The notes under the pieces: generated by a model
Databases searched by the model: none
Seen by the model: the letters and a program-made list of their open reading frames with translations, nothing else
What the model was told of the DNA's origin: nothing
Assembly: GCA_002943765.1 (NCBI GenBank)
Contig: PQWQ01000002.1
Location: forward strand, 434,001-498,000
Source: Psoroptes ovis
Lineage: Eukaryota; Arthropoda; Arachnida; Sarcoptiformes; Psoroptidae
Length of the DNA: 64,000 bases
Reading direction: 5' to 3'
Position numbers and translations under genes: made by a program
Shown: positions 22,401-34,592 of the stretch, in pieces
Layout of the letters: each line of letters begins with the position of its first letter
Position numbering within the stretch: the stretch's first letter is position 1

Positions 22401-25400
22401 TTGTTTGTCGTTGTCGTTGCTGTTGTTGTCTTTGTTCATGGTTGCTGGTGGTGTTGGTTTTTGGTGGTAGTGATGGTATTTTTTTCATTATTTTGAAATA
22501 ATTGAAGATAATATCATTAATTATTTTGAATTTTTTTTTTGTTTTACAATTGATGATTGAAAAATGAATCAATTTTTTCTGAATTTAATCTGAAAAAATT
22601 AATTATTCCAAAATGAAACATTGTTTAATATGTGAATTATATTATGAATTATAACATGTGAAAGAGTTGAAACAAACTGACAAACAAAAATCGAAACAAA
22701 TCTCCAGAAACATCTTTGATTTGGTTCAGAAAAACTTGAAAAAGATGCCTTAAATTCATCAATCCAAGATTTTTTCGAGCTCAAATTATTGATATTTCAT
22801 CGAAAACCCGTGCAAAAATTCATCAAAACGAAAGATTTATTGAAATAATTCTCGAAAATTCAAAATAATCGAAAATTTCAAGATTTTTTCATGTTTCAAT
22901 TGCACCATTTTAAAAATTTTCAAGAAAACACGTGCTTTTTTCTATCCCTTTGTTATCACCAAACCAAACAAGACAATGCTTCATCCAGCATGTTGTGCCA
23001 TTGTTACGCTTGTTACTCACTGATTCCTCACTTTTAAATCATAAAATATTGATAATTGAAAATAATTTTTGAAAAAATTCAAATTTGGCAACTTGTTGCC
23101 CTCACCATAACATATTCACACTTGTGTGTTTGGGTGCTGCTGTAAGTAGTAAAATTTTGCATTACTTTCCAAAGAGAATGAAAAATTCCCGAAAATTTTG
23201 CTTATTTTTAATAATTTTTAAAGATTTAACCCTTTTATTTAGTTTTTTCAAAAAAAAAAAAAAATTCTTATCATCAATCACTATCAGTTGTTGATGTTGT
23301 TATTTTGACACAATAATTTTACACAGTAAAAAATTTTAAAAACGGTCAAAAATCGACCCAAACAATTGGTCATTTATTTTTATGGGTATTTTTTGTTTAT
23401 TTAAAAATGAAAATGATTTGTTTCACAAAGTGAAAAAATCCAAAAAACAAAGAGTTAAAAACGAAATTATTTTTCAAAATTATTAAAAAGGGAAAATTTC
23501 GAAAAAATTTAAATTATTAATTAATTAAAATGAATTGATGTGTTTGCCCATTAAATGAGTTGAAACATGCGAATATTTGTACACACACTAACAATTACAC
23601 AATTTTTTTTTTCGCAATTTTTTTTTTTACATTCACATAATGAACTTTGACCTAGTTTTATTTATTTAATCACTTTGTTATTATAATTATTCAGTGCATT
23701 TCAACATTTTTTTTGTATATCTTCATAATTCAAGCAGTGAAGGGCCTCTTTGGCATATTTTTATATCTTGAAAAATCCATTTGATTTACTGTGTAGTAGT
23801 ACCATTTCAACAATTCCAAGTTTTAGTACGATGACCTTTAAAAAATATATATATATTTATCGTAAAATAGTTTTTATAAACGATATCATATCTGGATAAA
23901 TGAAAAAATGTGTTGTTGCTTAATGTTTTTGTAATTATCACTGAAAGAATTCCCCTTTTCATTCGATATATTATCATCAAACCCTTTTTCAAATACCTTT
24001 TAAATATTTTCTTATTAAGATACAAATTAAACAAATCTGTACGATTTTCCTGGTTCAATTTAAAATCCATCATTCATTTCAATAATATTGTAGATATGAT
24101 TATTAAATTGATTGTATTATGTAATGTAATTTTCGTGTAAAAGATTTTCGATGTTTATGTTTATGTGTAATGACTTGTACACAATCATAATGATGATATA
24201 ATGATGTGTAGTGCTGCTGTTGCTGCTGCGGGTACCTCTCATTCATTTTTTTAATAATTGACAATCATTTATTGAGAGATGAAAAAATTGAGGCAAAAAG
24301 CTATTGAAAGCCTAAAGTGTAAATGACCTTATATCTGTGTGTGTTGTGTTTGTAATCGATTCAATTTAATGTATTAAAGACTTTAAATCTCAAAGATATT
24401 ATTTCGACAATTGAAAACAATGATTTGTTTGAGATTAATTTCAAAATTTAAACGAATAAATACTTTGATCTGATTTAATTATCGATCGATGATTGATAAA
24501 TCAAGATAATCTGCGAATTATTTTGGAATGAATGCGTTTTGAAATGCGAAACAAATGCGTTTCAAAAATCAGATTATGGCAGATGAAATGATGTTTCACA
24601 ATCATTTTGCATGTGCAAAGCACTACAAATAAACAATGACTAAATTGAATGAATGACAATGCAAAAATGAAAAATTTCTTCAAAAAATTCAAAACAAAAC
24701 TCATGTTCATAAATAATAAATTATCTTTGAATGAAAATTTCCGCATTTTTACCATCCATTCATTGAAATGAATTGAAATTTGAAATTGAATCAAAAATTA
24801 AATTGAATTTCACATGTGTGGTATGCGTCTTAATATATTATTATGACTATTATTATTTAAATCAAAACAAAAAACAAAGATCCTCAAATTTATTTTACGT
24901 GAAATGAAATGAACGAAGAAATTTCTGGCCATTGTAAATATTATTAATAATATCAAAAAAAAATATCATCATTCATTTTGGTGCCTCAATTTTCTTATGT
25001 TGTTCTCCTTTGATTTTCTTCATAACCAGAAAATAAAACAAAAGATGATGATGATGATTAAAGCCAAAGAAGCAGCAAGTACAAATAAGATGCTATTTGG
25101 CTTGTTTTTCTTTGGCTTTTTTCTGGTAGACTGCAATAATTTTTCTCATTCCTCTCTCTCCTCTCACTCATTGATCATCTTAGACGTAATAAATAAATGA
25201 TTAAAAGAGGTTCCTCTGATATCGAAAACCAAAGACTATGTTAGACTCAGTTATTTATTTGTTTTGAAAAATGATTTAAATTGTTTTATTTTTCATTTTT
25301 TCTTAAAAAAATCAAAGAAATATTGAATTTTCATTTATGAAAAATTTTGTAATAGTTTTGTACAATAAATGAATTTTTAAATGGATTCAGTCGATTTATC

Positions 25401-27204
25401 TATGAGAAAATTTTTATTGATAATAAATGATTGCAATTTATTGCAAATGCAATTTCAATCAATCGATTGGATTATCCAGAGGAAAATTATTTGATATAAT
25501 TCATTTTTTGCCATTGAAAGGTTCCAGATTTTTTGTTTTATTTTTGTTTGATATCGTGCATCATTTTTCAATTTTTACCATAAATTAATACATTATTTTA
25601 TATGAATCAATTTCTCCTTGAATTATCTTCTTGAATTATTACTGGTCATATTGTTCTGAAAAAAAACAAATAGATAAGCAGATAAATGACGCAAAATGTT
25701 TTTGGAATTTCAAATGCACTCAAAGCAAACAATAATTCATTTATTAAACAAAAAGCAATTGATTTTGAATTGAAAAAATCAAATACGATCTGAATGAATT
25801 TTTTCTTCCGCATTTTTTTTCTTCATTCAATTCAGTTTCAAGTCTTGTAATTTATTTATTTTAATCATTCATTCATTCATTCATTCATTTATGACACGAA
25901 TATTTTACTCGAAAATCGAAAAAACAAATTCAAAACTCGAATAATAAAAATATCTTCGTCGAAAGGCTTTCGAACCCTCTTGAATTTTGTGAAGGAAAAA
26001 AAAACAAAATTATTATTATTTCATTTCATTTTGTTCCTTATTTTTACGAAACATTAAAACATGGATTTCTTCGGTGCCTCTTGGTGCTCTAGCAATGATT
26101 ATATTGATAATAATAATGATTATATAATCATCATCATCATCAATTGAATGATAATGGTTCATGTTTTATAAAATGAATTGAAATATTCGAGGTCTGTCAA
26201 AGTTTTTTGACTCCGAAAGATCATTTTTCTAGTAGCCATGTATTTGTATGCTGTGTACTTGTATCCGAATGATCACTGGTTGAATGAAATTTTTTTTTGT
26301 TTTGTTTTCTTGGTGCCTCAACCAAACGCCATGAATTTGTATTTTTTTAAAATATTCAATTGTTTTTTCGAATTGAAATAACAATCATTTGTTTGGTTCA
26401 TTGGTCGGTCATTGATTTACATGAATTAATGTTTTATTTTTTTTTTTTTTTCGTCTTCTTTGTTGATTTCGAACAAAAATTTTGAGCAAACGCAGCCACA
26501 TTAATCGAATAAGAGGCACCAGATTAAAATAAAATGTCTATTAATTCGATTTGAAATAGATTTATTTCAAATGTCTCTGATATCCTATGATGATTTAGAA
26601 TTACAACTTAAAAAAACTAGTTTTTCTAGGCGAATGTAGCAAGTCTAAGCTTTAAATTTTTTCAATTTGCTAAATTTTCAAAAAAATCGACCAATTTGGT
26701 CAATATTTTAACCAAAAAATCCAAAAGAAATGAATGAATAAATATATAGTGTCATAGGTCAAACATTTAAGGCTATTTTGCACTTAGGTCATCCCCTTGG
26801 TGTGTATCAGCCGAAAAAAAAATGAATAAATAAATGAAAATTGCATAGAAATAAACAACAACCACCTGTTGAATCTTCTCCGATATTCAATGAACTTGGA
26901 GCTATTTTTTTTTCATCTCCTCTTAGCATACACACAAATCTAAATACTCATCGTAGAGATACATCGTAGCTCCTTAAATCCTATATCCATTGACCTTTTA
27001 AGGTCATGAAAGTAGACTCTAAGAAATATTTCTTTTTTCTTGATTTGAAAACAGAGAAAAAACCAGATTTTTTTTTCGAGAAAAATTTTAATTCAAAATA
27101 TATGAAATGGTTCGCCATCTGCTGTTGGCGAATGAGAAAATTGAATTTTTTTAAATTTTTTCCACGAGTAAAAAAAATGAAATGAAATTCAACAATTGCC
27201 AGCA

Positions 27205-27303
27205 AATGATGAGGCTAAAGCCTTATACCTAAGTGTGCTCAGACCTCGCGTACCTAGCGCTGGGCGGTACTGATCCCGATTTTCGTCTCAAAATTTTTTT
27301 TTT
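27205..27303 (+). other. G+C-rich island ending in a T run; function unknown
   Basis: Bases about 27240-27276 are far richer in G+C than anything around them and include GTACC and GGTAC arms that can pair. An ATGATGA (27206-27212, C-box-like) precedes and a CTGA (27270-27273, D-box-like) ends the block, which gives the size of a C/D snoRNA, but I see no convincing terminal stem or rRNA guide match. A 10-T run at 27294-27303 could be a Pol III terminator. It could equally be a decayed transposon or an unspliced exon fragment. Confidence 0.2.
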
Positions 27304-27587
27304 CAATCCGTTTTTTTCCAAAATTTTACCCCAAAGAAAAATATGGAGTTTCATTTTTAAATTTTAAAATGTGATTGCAACAACAACAATAAATGAGTGT
27401 AAAACTTTGAAATTTTTACTTAAAATTGAATTCACTGTTTGTATTTGTGTTCTTATGATGATTCCAAGCCAAGAAAAAATAATAATAATAATTTGGAAAT
27501 CAATTCTTTTGATTTTTAATCAATTTTTCTAATCAAGTTTTCATTTGTTTTTTAAATTGCAGAACAAATTAATCTTGAATTTTTTTT

Positions 27588-27784
27588 GGCCAACTGCTTT
27601 TACCCGTAGATTCGAACTTGTGTTATAAAAAAAAATGATTTTGAAATGAATTTTTAAATCAACAAATTTATTAAATTTTCTAATTAATTTGAATCGATTG
27701 AACATCTAAAATTCAAAATAAACATGAATAAAAATCATCCAAAATTCACAAGTTTCTATCTATGGGTATAGGCAGTTTTATTGG
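27588..27784 (+). ncRNA. mir-100: pre-miR-100 hairpin with long loop
   Basis: The 5p arm at 27601-27622 begins TACCCGTAGATTCGAACTTG and carries the miR-100 seed ACCCGUA. The 3p arm at about 27749-27770 (CAAGTTTCTATCTATGGGTA) resembles known miR-100-3p. AACTTGTG (27615-27622) pairs with CACAAGTT (27747-27754), ACCCGTAGAT pairs with ATCTATGGGT, and a lower stem AACTGC/GCAGTT (27592-27597 with 27772-27777) extends the helix as Drosha substrates require. Two oddities: the 5' base is U rather than the usual A, and 124 nt separate the arms where about 15-30 would be usual. It is first of three clustered miRNAs transcribed left to right. Confidence 0.92.
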
Positions 27785-28750
27785 AATGTATAAACAGTGA
27801 AATCAATCATTTAAATTTTTCAAAAAATTTATTAACAACGTTTTTTTCCATCCACCAATCCATATTATCCTTTAATGAAATTTTAACCCTTTTCCCTTGT
27901 TTTATAATTCGTTATTATTTTTTCATAAATTAATTCAATGTATTGTTTGATAAATGTGTGTTTGCGCCGTACATCTTTAATAAGCCATTGTTTTGTGTGA
28001 GATCTTACTATGTGTATGTATGTCATTAATGACCTTTTATCATCAAAAACTAAAAAAAAAACAAAAATATTTCACCAAGAATAGTCTTAGTTATCTTCGG
28101 ATAAATAAAAAATGGGCCTAAATTCTTCAACAAAACGTAAAAAAAAATCCATCTGAAACCAAAAGTTTAAACTTGAAAAAACAAAAATTCAAAATTCAAT
28201 CATTCCCCAAACAGCAAAAAAAAATGACAACTTACAATGTCGTCAACAAAAAACCAAAATCAATTGATATCATTGAACCTGAAACAAACCAAAATGAAAA
28301 CAAAAATAATAATAAAACTGTCAGTTTTCGAACATTCTTTGCGATTACAACTCATGAAAATACAATTTTAGTTCAATTCCTTATTTATTTCATATTTCAA
28401 TTACAATATTTCATCAATTACAATAACCTGTTGAGATCAGCGTTAAGAGAAAACCCTTGAAAGACTAAAAGGTATGCCAAAGATTGAACGTGACAGTGTG
28501 TGCTTGTATGAGAATCATTGGAAAAAATTTTTGGATTTTTCAGCTGAAAAACAATTTTGAAAATTCAAAAAATTTTTTCCTTTGATCAAATTTTTGAGAA
28601 TTGTTTGATTTGAGGAGTTGTTTTCAGTTATCTCTTCATTATTCTTGCATGATTCTTACTACCTTTGATTGTTTGTGCCTTCACACACTTCAACCAACCT
28701 TGATCACATAGAATCTCATAATTTCAAATAAATGATGATTTCGAAAAATG

Positions 28751-29061
28751 CCCCGACCATACTGAGGTAGTAGGTTGTATAGTTGTACGTAATTTCAAAC
28801 AAAAAAAAATTTTTTTTTTCATTGATTGAATTTTTTTCCCAAAAGAATTATTTCAGTTTTTGTTTTCATTGATTTTCTGAAAATTGATTTAAGACATTTT
28901 TTTTGGTTTTGTTTGGTCATTTTTATTTCATTTAAAAGAAATCTAAGAGAAAAAAAATCAACTCAATGAAAAAAAAAAGAAATTTGAAAAAATTCAAAAA
29001 AAAAAAAAAAATTCAAAATCGAAATCAAACTGTACAACTTGCTAGCTTATTGTGTTCGGTG
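28751..29061 (+). ncRNA. let-7: pre-let-7 hairpin with about 245-nt loop
   Basis: The 22 nt at 28763-28784 are identical to the bilaterian let-7 consensus (starting TGAGGTAGTAGGTTG). The star arm is 29030-29051 (CTGTACAACTTGCTAGCTTA). The arms pair along the whole mature length with one G/G mismatch and several G-U pairs, and the helix continues below (CCCCGACCA with the segment ending at 29061), about 30 pairs in all. Between the arms lie 245 nt, almost all A/T, with A- and T-runs that could themselves fold. let-7 represses heterochronic targets through 3' UTR pairing. I infer co-transcription with miR-100 and miR-125. Confidence 0.96.
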
Positions 29062-29656
29062 AGCTATTTGACTACGAGCGAAATGTAACCCTAAAATAAA
29101 TAAAGGGTTACATCGATTTATCTTTTTGAAATGATGAATTGCCTGTCAACAACAAAATACACACACACAAACACACTATTTTGATAATTTTTAAATGAAT
29201 TGCTTGAATTTTTCATTTATTATTATTTTATTTTTTCATAAAACACACAAAAAACAATTGATTTCGGGTTCATTTATTTAAAATTAAATTTTCAATCAAA
29301 CAAATCAAGTTATTTACAATAACTTTGACAAAATACATTTTGGGGATGATTTAAAATTTTGGATGGTTTTTTTTTCTCTCAATGATCTATGTATTAACTT
29401 TATATTTTTTCCATTAAAATTTCTTATTTTAAAAAATTTTCAAATTGGTGGATATATAATGATGATAATGATGAGTTGTTGATGATAATTAAGGATGATG
29501 ATGATGTTTTGAATTTGGTATGTCTCTTTTTGAATGGTCGTAATTTAATCATGATTTTTTACGTAACTTGATTTAAAAAATTTTTCCTTAGCCAAGTCAG
29601 AGTGACTCTTGTGTTCATTGCCAAACGCGTACACACATCACAACAAAAAAAAGGCC

Positions 29657-29873
29657 TGTTCCTCTGTCCCTGAGACCTTAGCTTGTGGTCACAAATAATG
29701 AAATGAAATTAATTTTTGAAACAAAAAAAAAGATAATCAATTTAAAAAATGATTCAAAAAAAAGATACATTCAAAATTAATGATTATGATGATGATTTGA
29801 TAATGATAAATAAATAAATAATCAAATAAAAACACACGAGTTAATGTCTCAGGTGACCCAGTGACAGGGAACA
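29657..29873 (+). ncRNA. mir-125: pre-miR-125 hairpin with long loop
   Basis: The 5p arm 29667-29688 starts TCCCTGAGACCTTAGCTTGT, with the miR-125/lin-4 seed CCCUGAG intact and two internal changes from the common sequence. The opposite arm is about 29836-29857: CTGAGAC pairs with GTCTCAG (29846-29852), and TTAGCTTGTG pairs with the segment 29835-29844 using G-U pairs. A lower stem (TGTTCC and CTGTC with GACAG and GGAACA, 29863-29873) is offset by an extra 9 or so unpaired bases on the 3' side. About 144 nt separate the arms. Third member of the cluster, 0.9 kb after let-7. Confidence 0.94.
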
Positions 29874-29879
29874 TCGATT

Positions 29880-32800
29880 CATTTTTATTTAAATAATTAA
29901 TAATTTTAAATTTTTTTTCCACAATAAATTTTCTTGAAATTTTAATTTTTTTTGTAAAATAATTTCGTTTTTCAAAATTCAATCATTTTTTATAATTTTT
30001 CAATTGAAACAAATCATTTTTATTCAAAAAATATTTTTTAAAGTTTTCTTTGATTTTTAATAAGAAAAAAATTGATTTCATACAATATCAATGATGATGA
30101 GAATTATTATTTTATTCAAATAAATAAATAAATGACCGTAAATGTAAATAAATAACAACAACAACCGATGATCAATGATGATAATGATGATGACAACAAC
30201 AAATGAATAATTTTATTTACTTTTTTTCAAAAATAATTTTTTTAATTTTTCTCTTATTTTCAAATGAACAAAATGCAAACAATTGAAATTGAAATGATGA
30301 AAAAAACAAAACGACCGAGTATCAATGGAAATGTTTTTTTTTCGATTCGTTTCGATTTCATTTCAATTAACTCATCATCACAATGATGGTCAATGATCAA
30401 GATGATAATGATGGATGATTTTGTTTTTTGTTGCAAAGACGAACAATTTTGAAAACAAAAAACAAAGCAAAACAGTAAATTAATTCATTAATTTAAAATT
30501 TCAATTAATTTCAAAATAAATCAATTATTACATAATAATTTCATTTTTTATTGCTGTGGAAATGAATGGAACAGAAACAGCATTTTTTTTAAAGCACATA
30601 TTCACACCAGGTAAAGTAATGTAATTTGGATTGAAAATATTTCTAAAATTTTGTTCATTTTTAGGACGAGAAAATAATGATCAAGTATTTCATCCAGAAA
30701 TTCTTGGGTTTTTATCTTGGAATTTATATTTTCCAAAAAAAAATTGGCCTTTAAACTCTTTCTGTTTTTGAATCAAATCATTTTGGAACTAATGGGCTGA
30801 ACCCCAAAAGGTTACAGAAATTGAAAAAATTGACGAAAAAAATTATTGAATCAAGCCTGGAAAACATTGTTTAAATAATGTGCGTATTCAAAGGCTTGAA
30901 AATGAACCGCCTTGAATTTCAGAGAAAAATTTAGAAAATTGCGCATAAAGAGAAATGTATTGAACAATATTTTGAAAAATATTTTGTCCTAATTTTTCAA
31001 ATATTTTAAAATTTAAAATATTCAATGAATAAAATAAATTTACCGAGTGAAAAATGAAAAAAAAACCGATTGATTTTTCATCATTGCCTCTTTATTTTCC
31101 ACATCATCATCATCATATTTGGTACCATTTTACCGATATATATCGAACATGTGTGACCTTAATAATATGATGTTCTAAATTTATTTCTATTTTTTGAAAT
31201 AATTCAAAAACCGATGGAACAAAACTTTCAGTTCAAAATTTGAATTCAAAAAAAATTGACAGCCAAAACTCATGAAATGAAATGAATGGCTTTTCAATAA
31301 TATTTGGAAAAAATATTGTTCCATAAAATTTTATTGTTCGGATGTTGGATGGAAAATAAAGCTATGGATGCTATTCGGTTGTAATTGATTCAGTTTCCTA
31401 CAATTTTTTACATTTAATTTTTTTCTTTTGATCATTAATTCAAAATATTTAGGTTGATATTCATTTCTCTAAGATTGATTGATGTGATTTATCAAAATAT
31501 GAATTTTATTTTTGAATTTTTATTCACATTTTCAGCAGACAATCAATGATCATTATCAATTGATGATCCCAATCAACTCATCCTCGATCATTTCAATTCA
31601 TTCATCATTTTTTTTTGATAATTAATTATTCATTAATATTTCAATGGCAATTGGCTTCGATTGATTTTCTGAAATTTTCAATTGTTAAATCGTTTTTCCA
31701 TTCAGATCAATCACAGCCATAAATTTGCAACCAGACGGGTTTCTCACAGTATTTTGTGCATACAACTCTCAATTCATATACATCAAAGATCTTAAAGAAC
31801 ATACGAGAAAACGAAATTTGAAAATTGCAAATCATCTGTCACCTTTTTTAGCGTTTCTTTAGCATCAAGGAAATAATAATAATAATGAGATGCTAGATTT
31901 TTGATTTTCACAGAGTGAAAACATCGGGTAAAATTTTTTCTGAAATAATTTTATTCATTTCTAATCGAATCGATATATATATGAAAAAGTGAGAAAAAAG
32001 AGGTCATGAATGAGGTCAAAGTTCAGTATTATTATTAAAAACATATGTGTATGTTTTTTAACCATTATTTTTTTACAAATCAAAAATATTACATACTTTG
32101 ATGACGAGTTATATATGTGATGTTTAAACCAAAGCAAACACACACACACCTAGATGTGCAAATGTACCCTTATTTTATAATATTTCTACGAAATTTTTCA
32201 ATTTCCAGGGTACCAAATCGAAACCAGTTAATCGTAAAGGATGCAAACGTTTATATTTTGGCATTCATCCTTGGGATGCGGATTTATATTTCTATTTTAT
32301 ATTTTTAAATTGTTCAGATGTTAAATATTTGCAAATTTCATTTCCTGAGTTTTTAATTCTTGGAAATTTTTTTTATTTTCTTTAGTAATCAATGGGAAAT
32401 TTTTCAAAAAAAAAATTTACCTTTGAATTGACAATTGTCATTTCATATATATTTGACTTTCATTTTCTATTGTATGACATAATGTGTTAAGATTGGATTG
32501 TAAAAATTTTACCCTTATTTTTTTTCAATTTTACAATGAAAATTTTGCTTTTCTTCGAATGATAAATGGCCGGATTGTTTTTAATACCAGTTGGTTAATG
32601 AACCTATGGCGAATGGCGAAATTTGGCTGAATTTTCTTTTGGAAAATTTTTCCAAAAATTTGATTTTCTAAAAATCAAAAATAACTAAAATTTTTCAATT
32701 CAAATATTTTCAATATTTTGCAAATCACGAAATTTTCAACGTGTGAATTGCTACAAACAGATGGCGATTGAAAGGCTTGAATTTTTTGATATTTATTTGC

Positions 32801-33045
32801 TTCTACTTGCTTGGCGATTGCGTATTTAAAAAACACATGACCTATCTTTGTACATTTTTTGTTTTTGTTTTTTTTTCTAGAAAAATTTAGAATAAAAGCT
32901 TGTTTATAATAAATTGCTTTACACATTGCTTGAACATTTCATCAGTTATCAATTTTGTGACTTACAAGTAATATTTACAAGTTTTTAATTCATAAAAATT
33001 CGTGTAATTTGAGATAATTTTTCAAAAATTAATAGAAAATCCAAA
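29880..33045. other. A+T-rich intergenic stretch
   Basis: I see no gene. This probably holds the 3' part of the miRNA primary transcript and the promoter of the CHCHD2/10-like gene. No TATA box or initiator can be assigned with confidence. Confidence 0.55.
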
Positions 33046-33543
33046 ATGCCTCGACGTGGACGTTCATCACCATCACCTTCATCACGTTCATCTTTTGGTC
33101 CAGCTAAACCTGCACCAAGTCAATCAAGGATGGCATCATCAAGACCGGTACAACCGACACCACCACCGCCACAATCATCGGTTCCGATGCGACAACAACC
33201 TGCAACTGTAGCACCTGCACATCCGATGCCATCACAAGGACCAGGATTATTGGGACAAATGGCAGCAACTGCTGGCGGTGTTGCAATCGGTTCAGCTGTT
33301 GGCCACACAATTGGTCATGCAATTACTGGATCAATGAGCGGTGGACACGCTGAAGCAGCACCAGCACAACAAGTTCCCCAGCAGCAATATGATCAACAGC
33401 AACAACAACAACAACCATGTCAATTTGAATTGAAACAATTTTTAGATTGTACCCAAAATTATGATCTTACGCTTTGTGAAGGTTTCAATGAAGCATTGAA
33501 ACAATGTCGTTTGCAATATCCATCAGCATCACCACGTCTTTAG
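33046..33543 (+). CDS. CHCHD2/CHCHD10-like mitochondrial protein
   Basis: 165 residues in a single exon. The N-terminus (about 1-60) is basic and rich in Ser, Pro and Arg, as in the mitochondrial targeting region of CHCHD2/10. A Gly/Ala-rich hydrophobic segment (about 67-95, LLGQMAATAGGVAIGSAVGH) matches the family's conserved helix. A Gln-rich linker leads to a CHCH domain with twin CX9C motifs: Cys125/Cys135 and Cys144/Cys154. Family members act in the mitochondrial intermembrane space, where they are imported by Mia40 and linked to MICOS and complex IV; the vertebrate CHCHD2 also acts in the nucleus. Length is slightly above the human proteins (about 140-150). The start is the first in-frame ATG (AAAATGCC). 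AATAAA-type signals occur about 75 bp after the stop. CHCHD2 and CHCHD10 cannot be told apart here. Confidence 0.94.
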   Translation: MPRRGRSSPSPSSRSSFGPAKPAPSQSRMASSRPVQPTPPPPQSSVPMRQQPATVAPAHPMPSQGPGLLGQMAATAGGVAIGSAVGHTIGHAITGSMSGGHAEAAPAQQVPQQQYDQQQQQQQPCQFELKQFLDCTQNYDLTLCEGFNEALKQCRLQYPSASPRL

Positions 33544-33763
33544 AGAATTTCAAATTTCATTATGTTAATCATTTAGAATTAAATGTATTAGAAATGTAAT
33601 CAAATGTTTTGATAATAAATAAATAAATAATATCATTATTTTTGTCAAACAATACATCTTTTTATTAAAAAAATAACCCAAAAATATTAAATAAAAAAAA
33701 ATTTTCACCAAAAAAAAACAGTTTGTAAAAATTGAAAAAAAATACAATTACATTCTTATATGA

Positions 33764-34592
33764 TTATATAATCGGTTCCACATACAATGCAACCTTTGAT
33801 TCAACAAGAAATTGGCTCATTGATTTATATTTGATATTATTAGCATTAGTATTAGTATTATTAGAAAACGGTAATAAATCACAGACAACGATTTGATCAT
33901 AATTAAATAAAATATTTTTTGAATTTTCAATCGAGATTTTTTTCAACAAAAATCGCCGCATATTTATTGTTTCACGTTTAAACATAAAATTTGCATAACT
34001 TGTCCATTCAGATTTGAGTGATGATAAATTCTCTGCTCTGCCAATATCATCATCATCATCAATAAATGGTTTTATATTATTCAATGAACACGGAAAACAA
34101 AGACCAATCGAATTGTTAAAATTATTAATTTCATCCGTAGAGCTCATAATAGAAATATTCGGTTTCCATGAAATGAATTCAATTGAACCAAAATCAATTA
34201 ACAGTACCTAAGTGATTGTGAATTGAAATTATATTTCAATTTAAATAAATTTTAAAAAATGAATGAACAATGAAAAAAAATACCTTTGCACAAATTGGTT
34301 TATGATTACGATCAGTTTTGATTGAAATCAAACGTGCACGACACCATTCATTATGTATATCGGAATAAATGAGAATACCACGATTTCGTTTGATTAAATC
34401 CAAAAAACCATCGCCAGTGTTTTCAAAATCCATTTCAACATGTTTGTGTATTATGGCTTTCAATTGTTCATAACGTTTCATGTCGTTTTCGGTACGACAA
34501 AAAAATAATATTGGATTATTAATGTGTGTTACAATAACGATTGATGATTGTGATCGAACACTATCATCGATCGATTGCTGTTGTTTGAACAT
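33764..34592 (-). CDS. Extended-Tudor-domain protein
   Basis: Two exons: 34592-34284 (103 codons) and 34207-33764 (147 codons plus stop). A 76-bp GT-AG intron in phase 0 removes the in-frame extension of exon 1. The 250-residue product reads as one extended Tudor unit: a helical/SN-like lead (VTHINNPILFFCRTEND...), Tudor core (YSDIHNEWCRARLISI, then KVLLIDFGSIEFI across the splice), and the following PCSLNNIKPF, with a C-terminal SN-like half. Such domains bind symmetrically dimethylated arginine, often on Piwi or Sm proteins. The usual aromatic cage is partly recognisable (Tyr, Trp, Phe). It is convergent with the CHCHD2-like gene (220 bp between stops) and divergent from thiamine pyrophosphokinase (734 bp). 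A specific orthologue cannot be named. Confidence 0.85.

Larger units (their letters stand above)
16861..27587. other. Long A+T-rich stretch without a supportable gene
   Basis: Apart from one MITE (19336-19417), microsatellites and a small G+C-rich island near 27.25 kb, I find nothing supportable. Open frames of 60-100 codons on both strands (for example 21718-22020 and 23910-24140) have homopolymer-driven composition and no splice-bounded domains. Part of it may be the promoter and 5' primary transcript of the miR-100/let-7/miR-125 cluster. Confidence 0.55.

Noticed and set aside
23807..24140. Overlapping frames on both strands around 23.8-24.1 kb
   Set aside because: Composition is what A+T-rich DNA gives by chance; no splice-bounded exons, domains or similarity recognised.
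24201..24240. tRNA or other structured RNA near the GCTGCTGTTGCTGCTGCGGG segment
   Set aside because: It is a short GCT repeat; no cloverleaf or A/B boxes. No tRNA or rRNA gene was found anywhere in the window.
26740..27240. Possible transposon bounded by CACTTAGGT and ACCTAAGTG
   Set aside because: The inverted match is only 9 bp, with no target duplication or internal similarity.
29720..29830. Simple-repeat fold within the miR-125 loop as a separate hairpin
   Set aside because: Only A/T runs and no conserved arm; treated as loop.
33104..33322. - strand frames opposite the CHCHD2-like gene
   Set aside because: Shadows of the G+C-richer coding sequence on the + strand.
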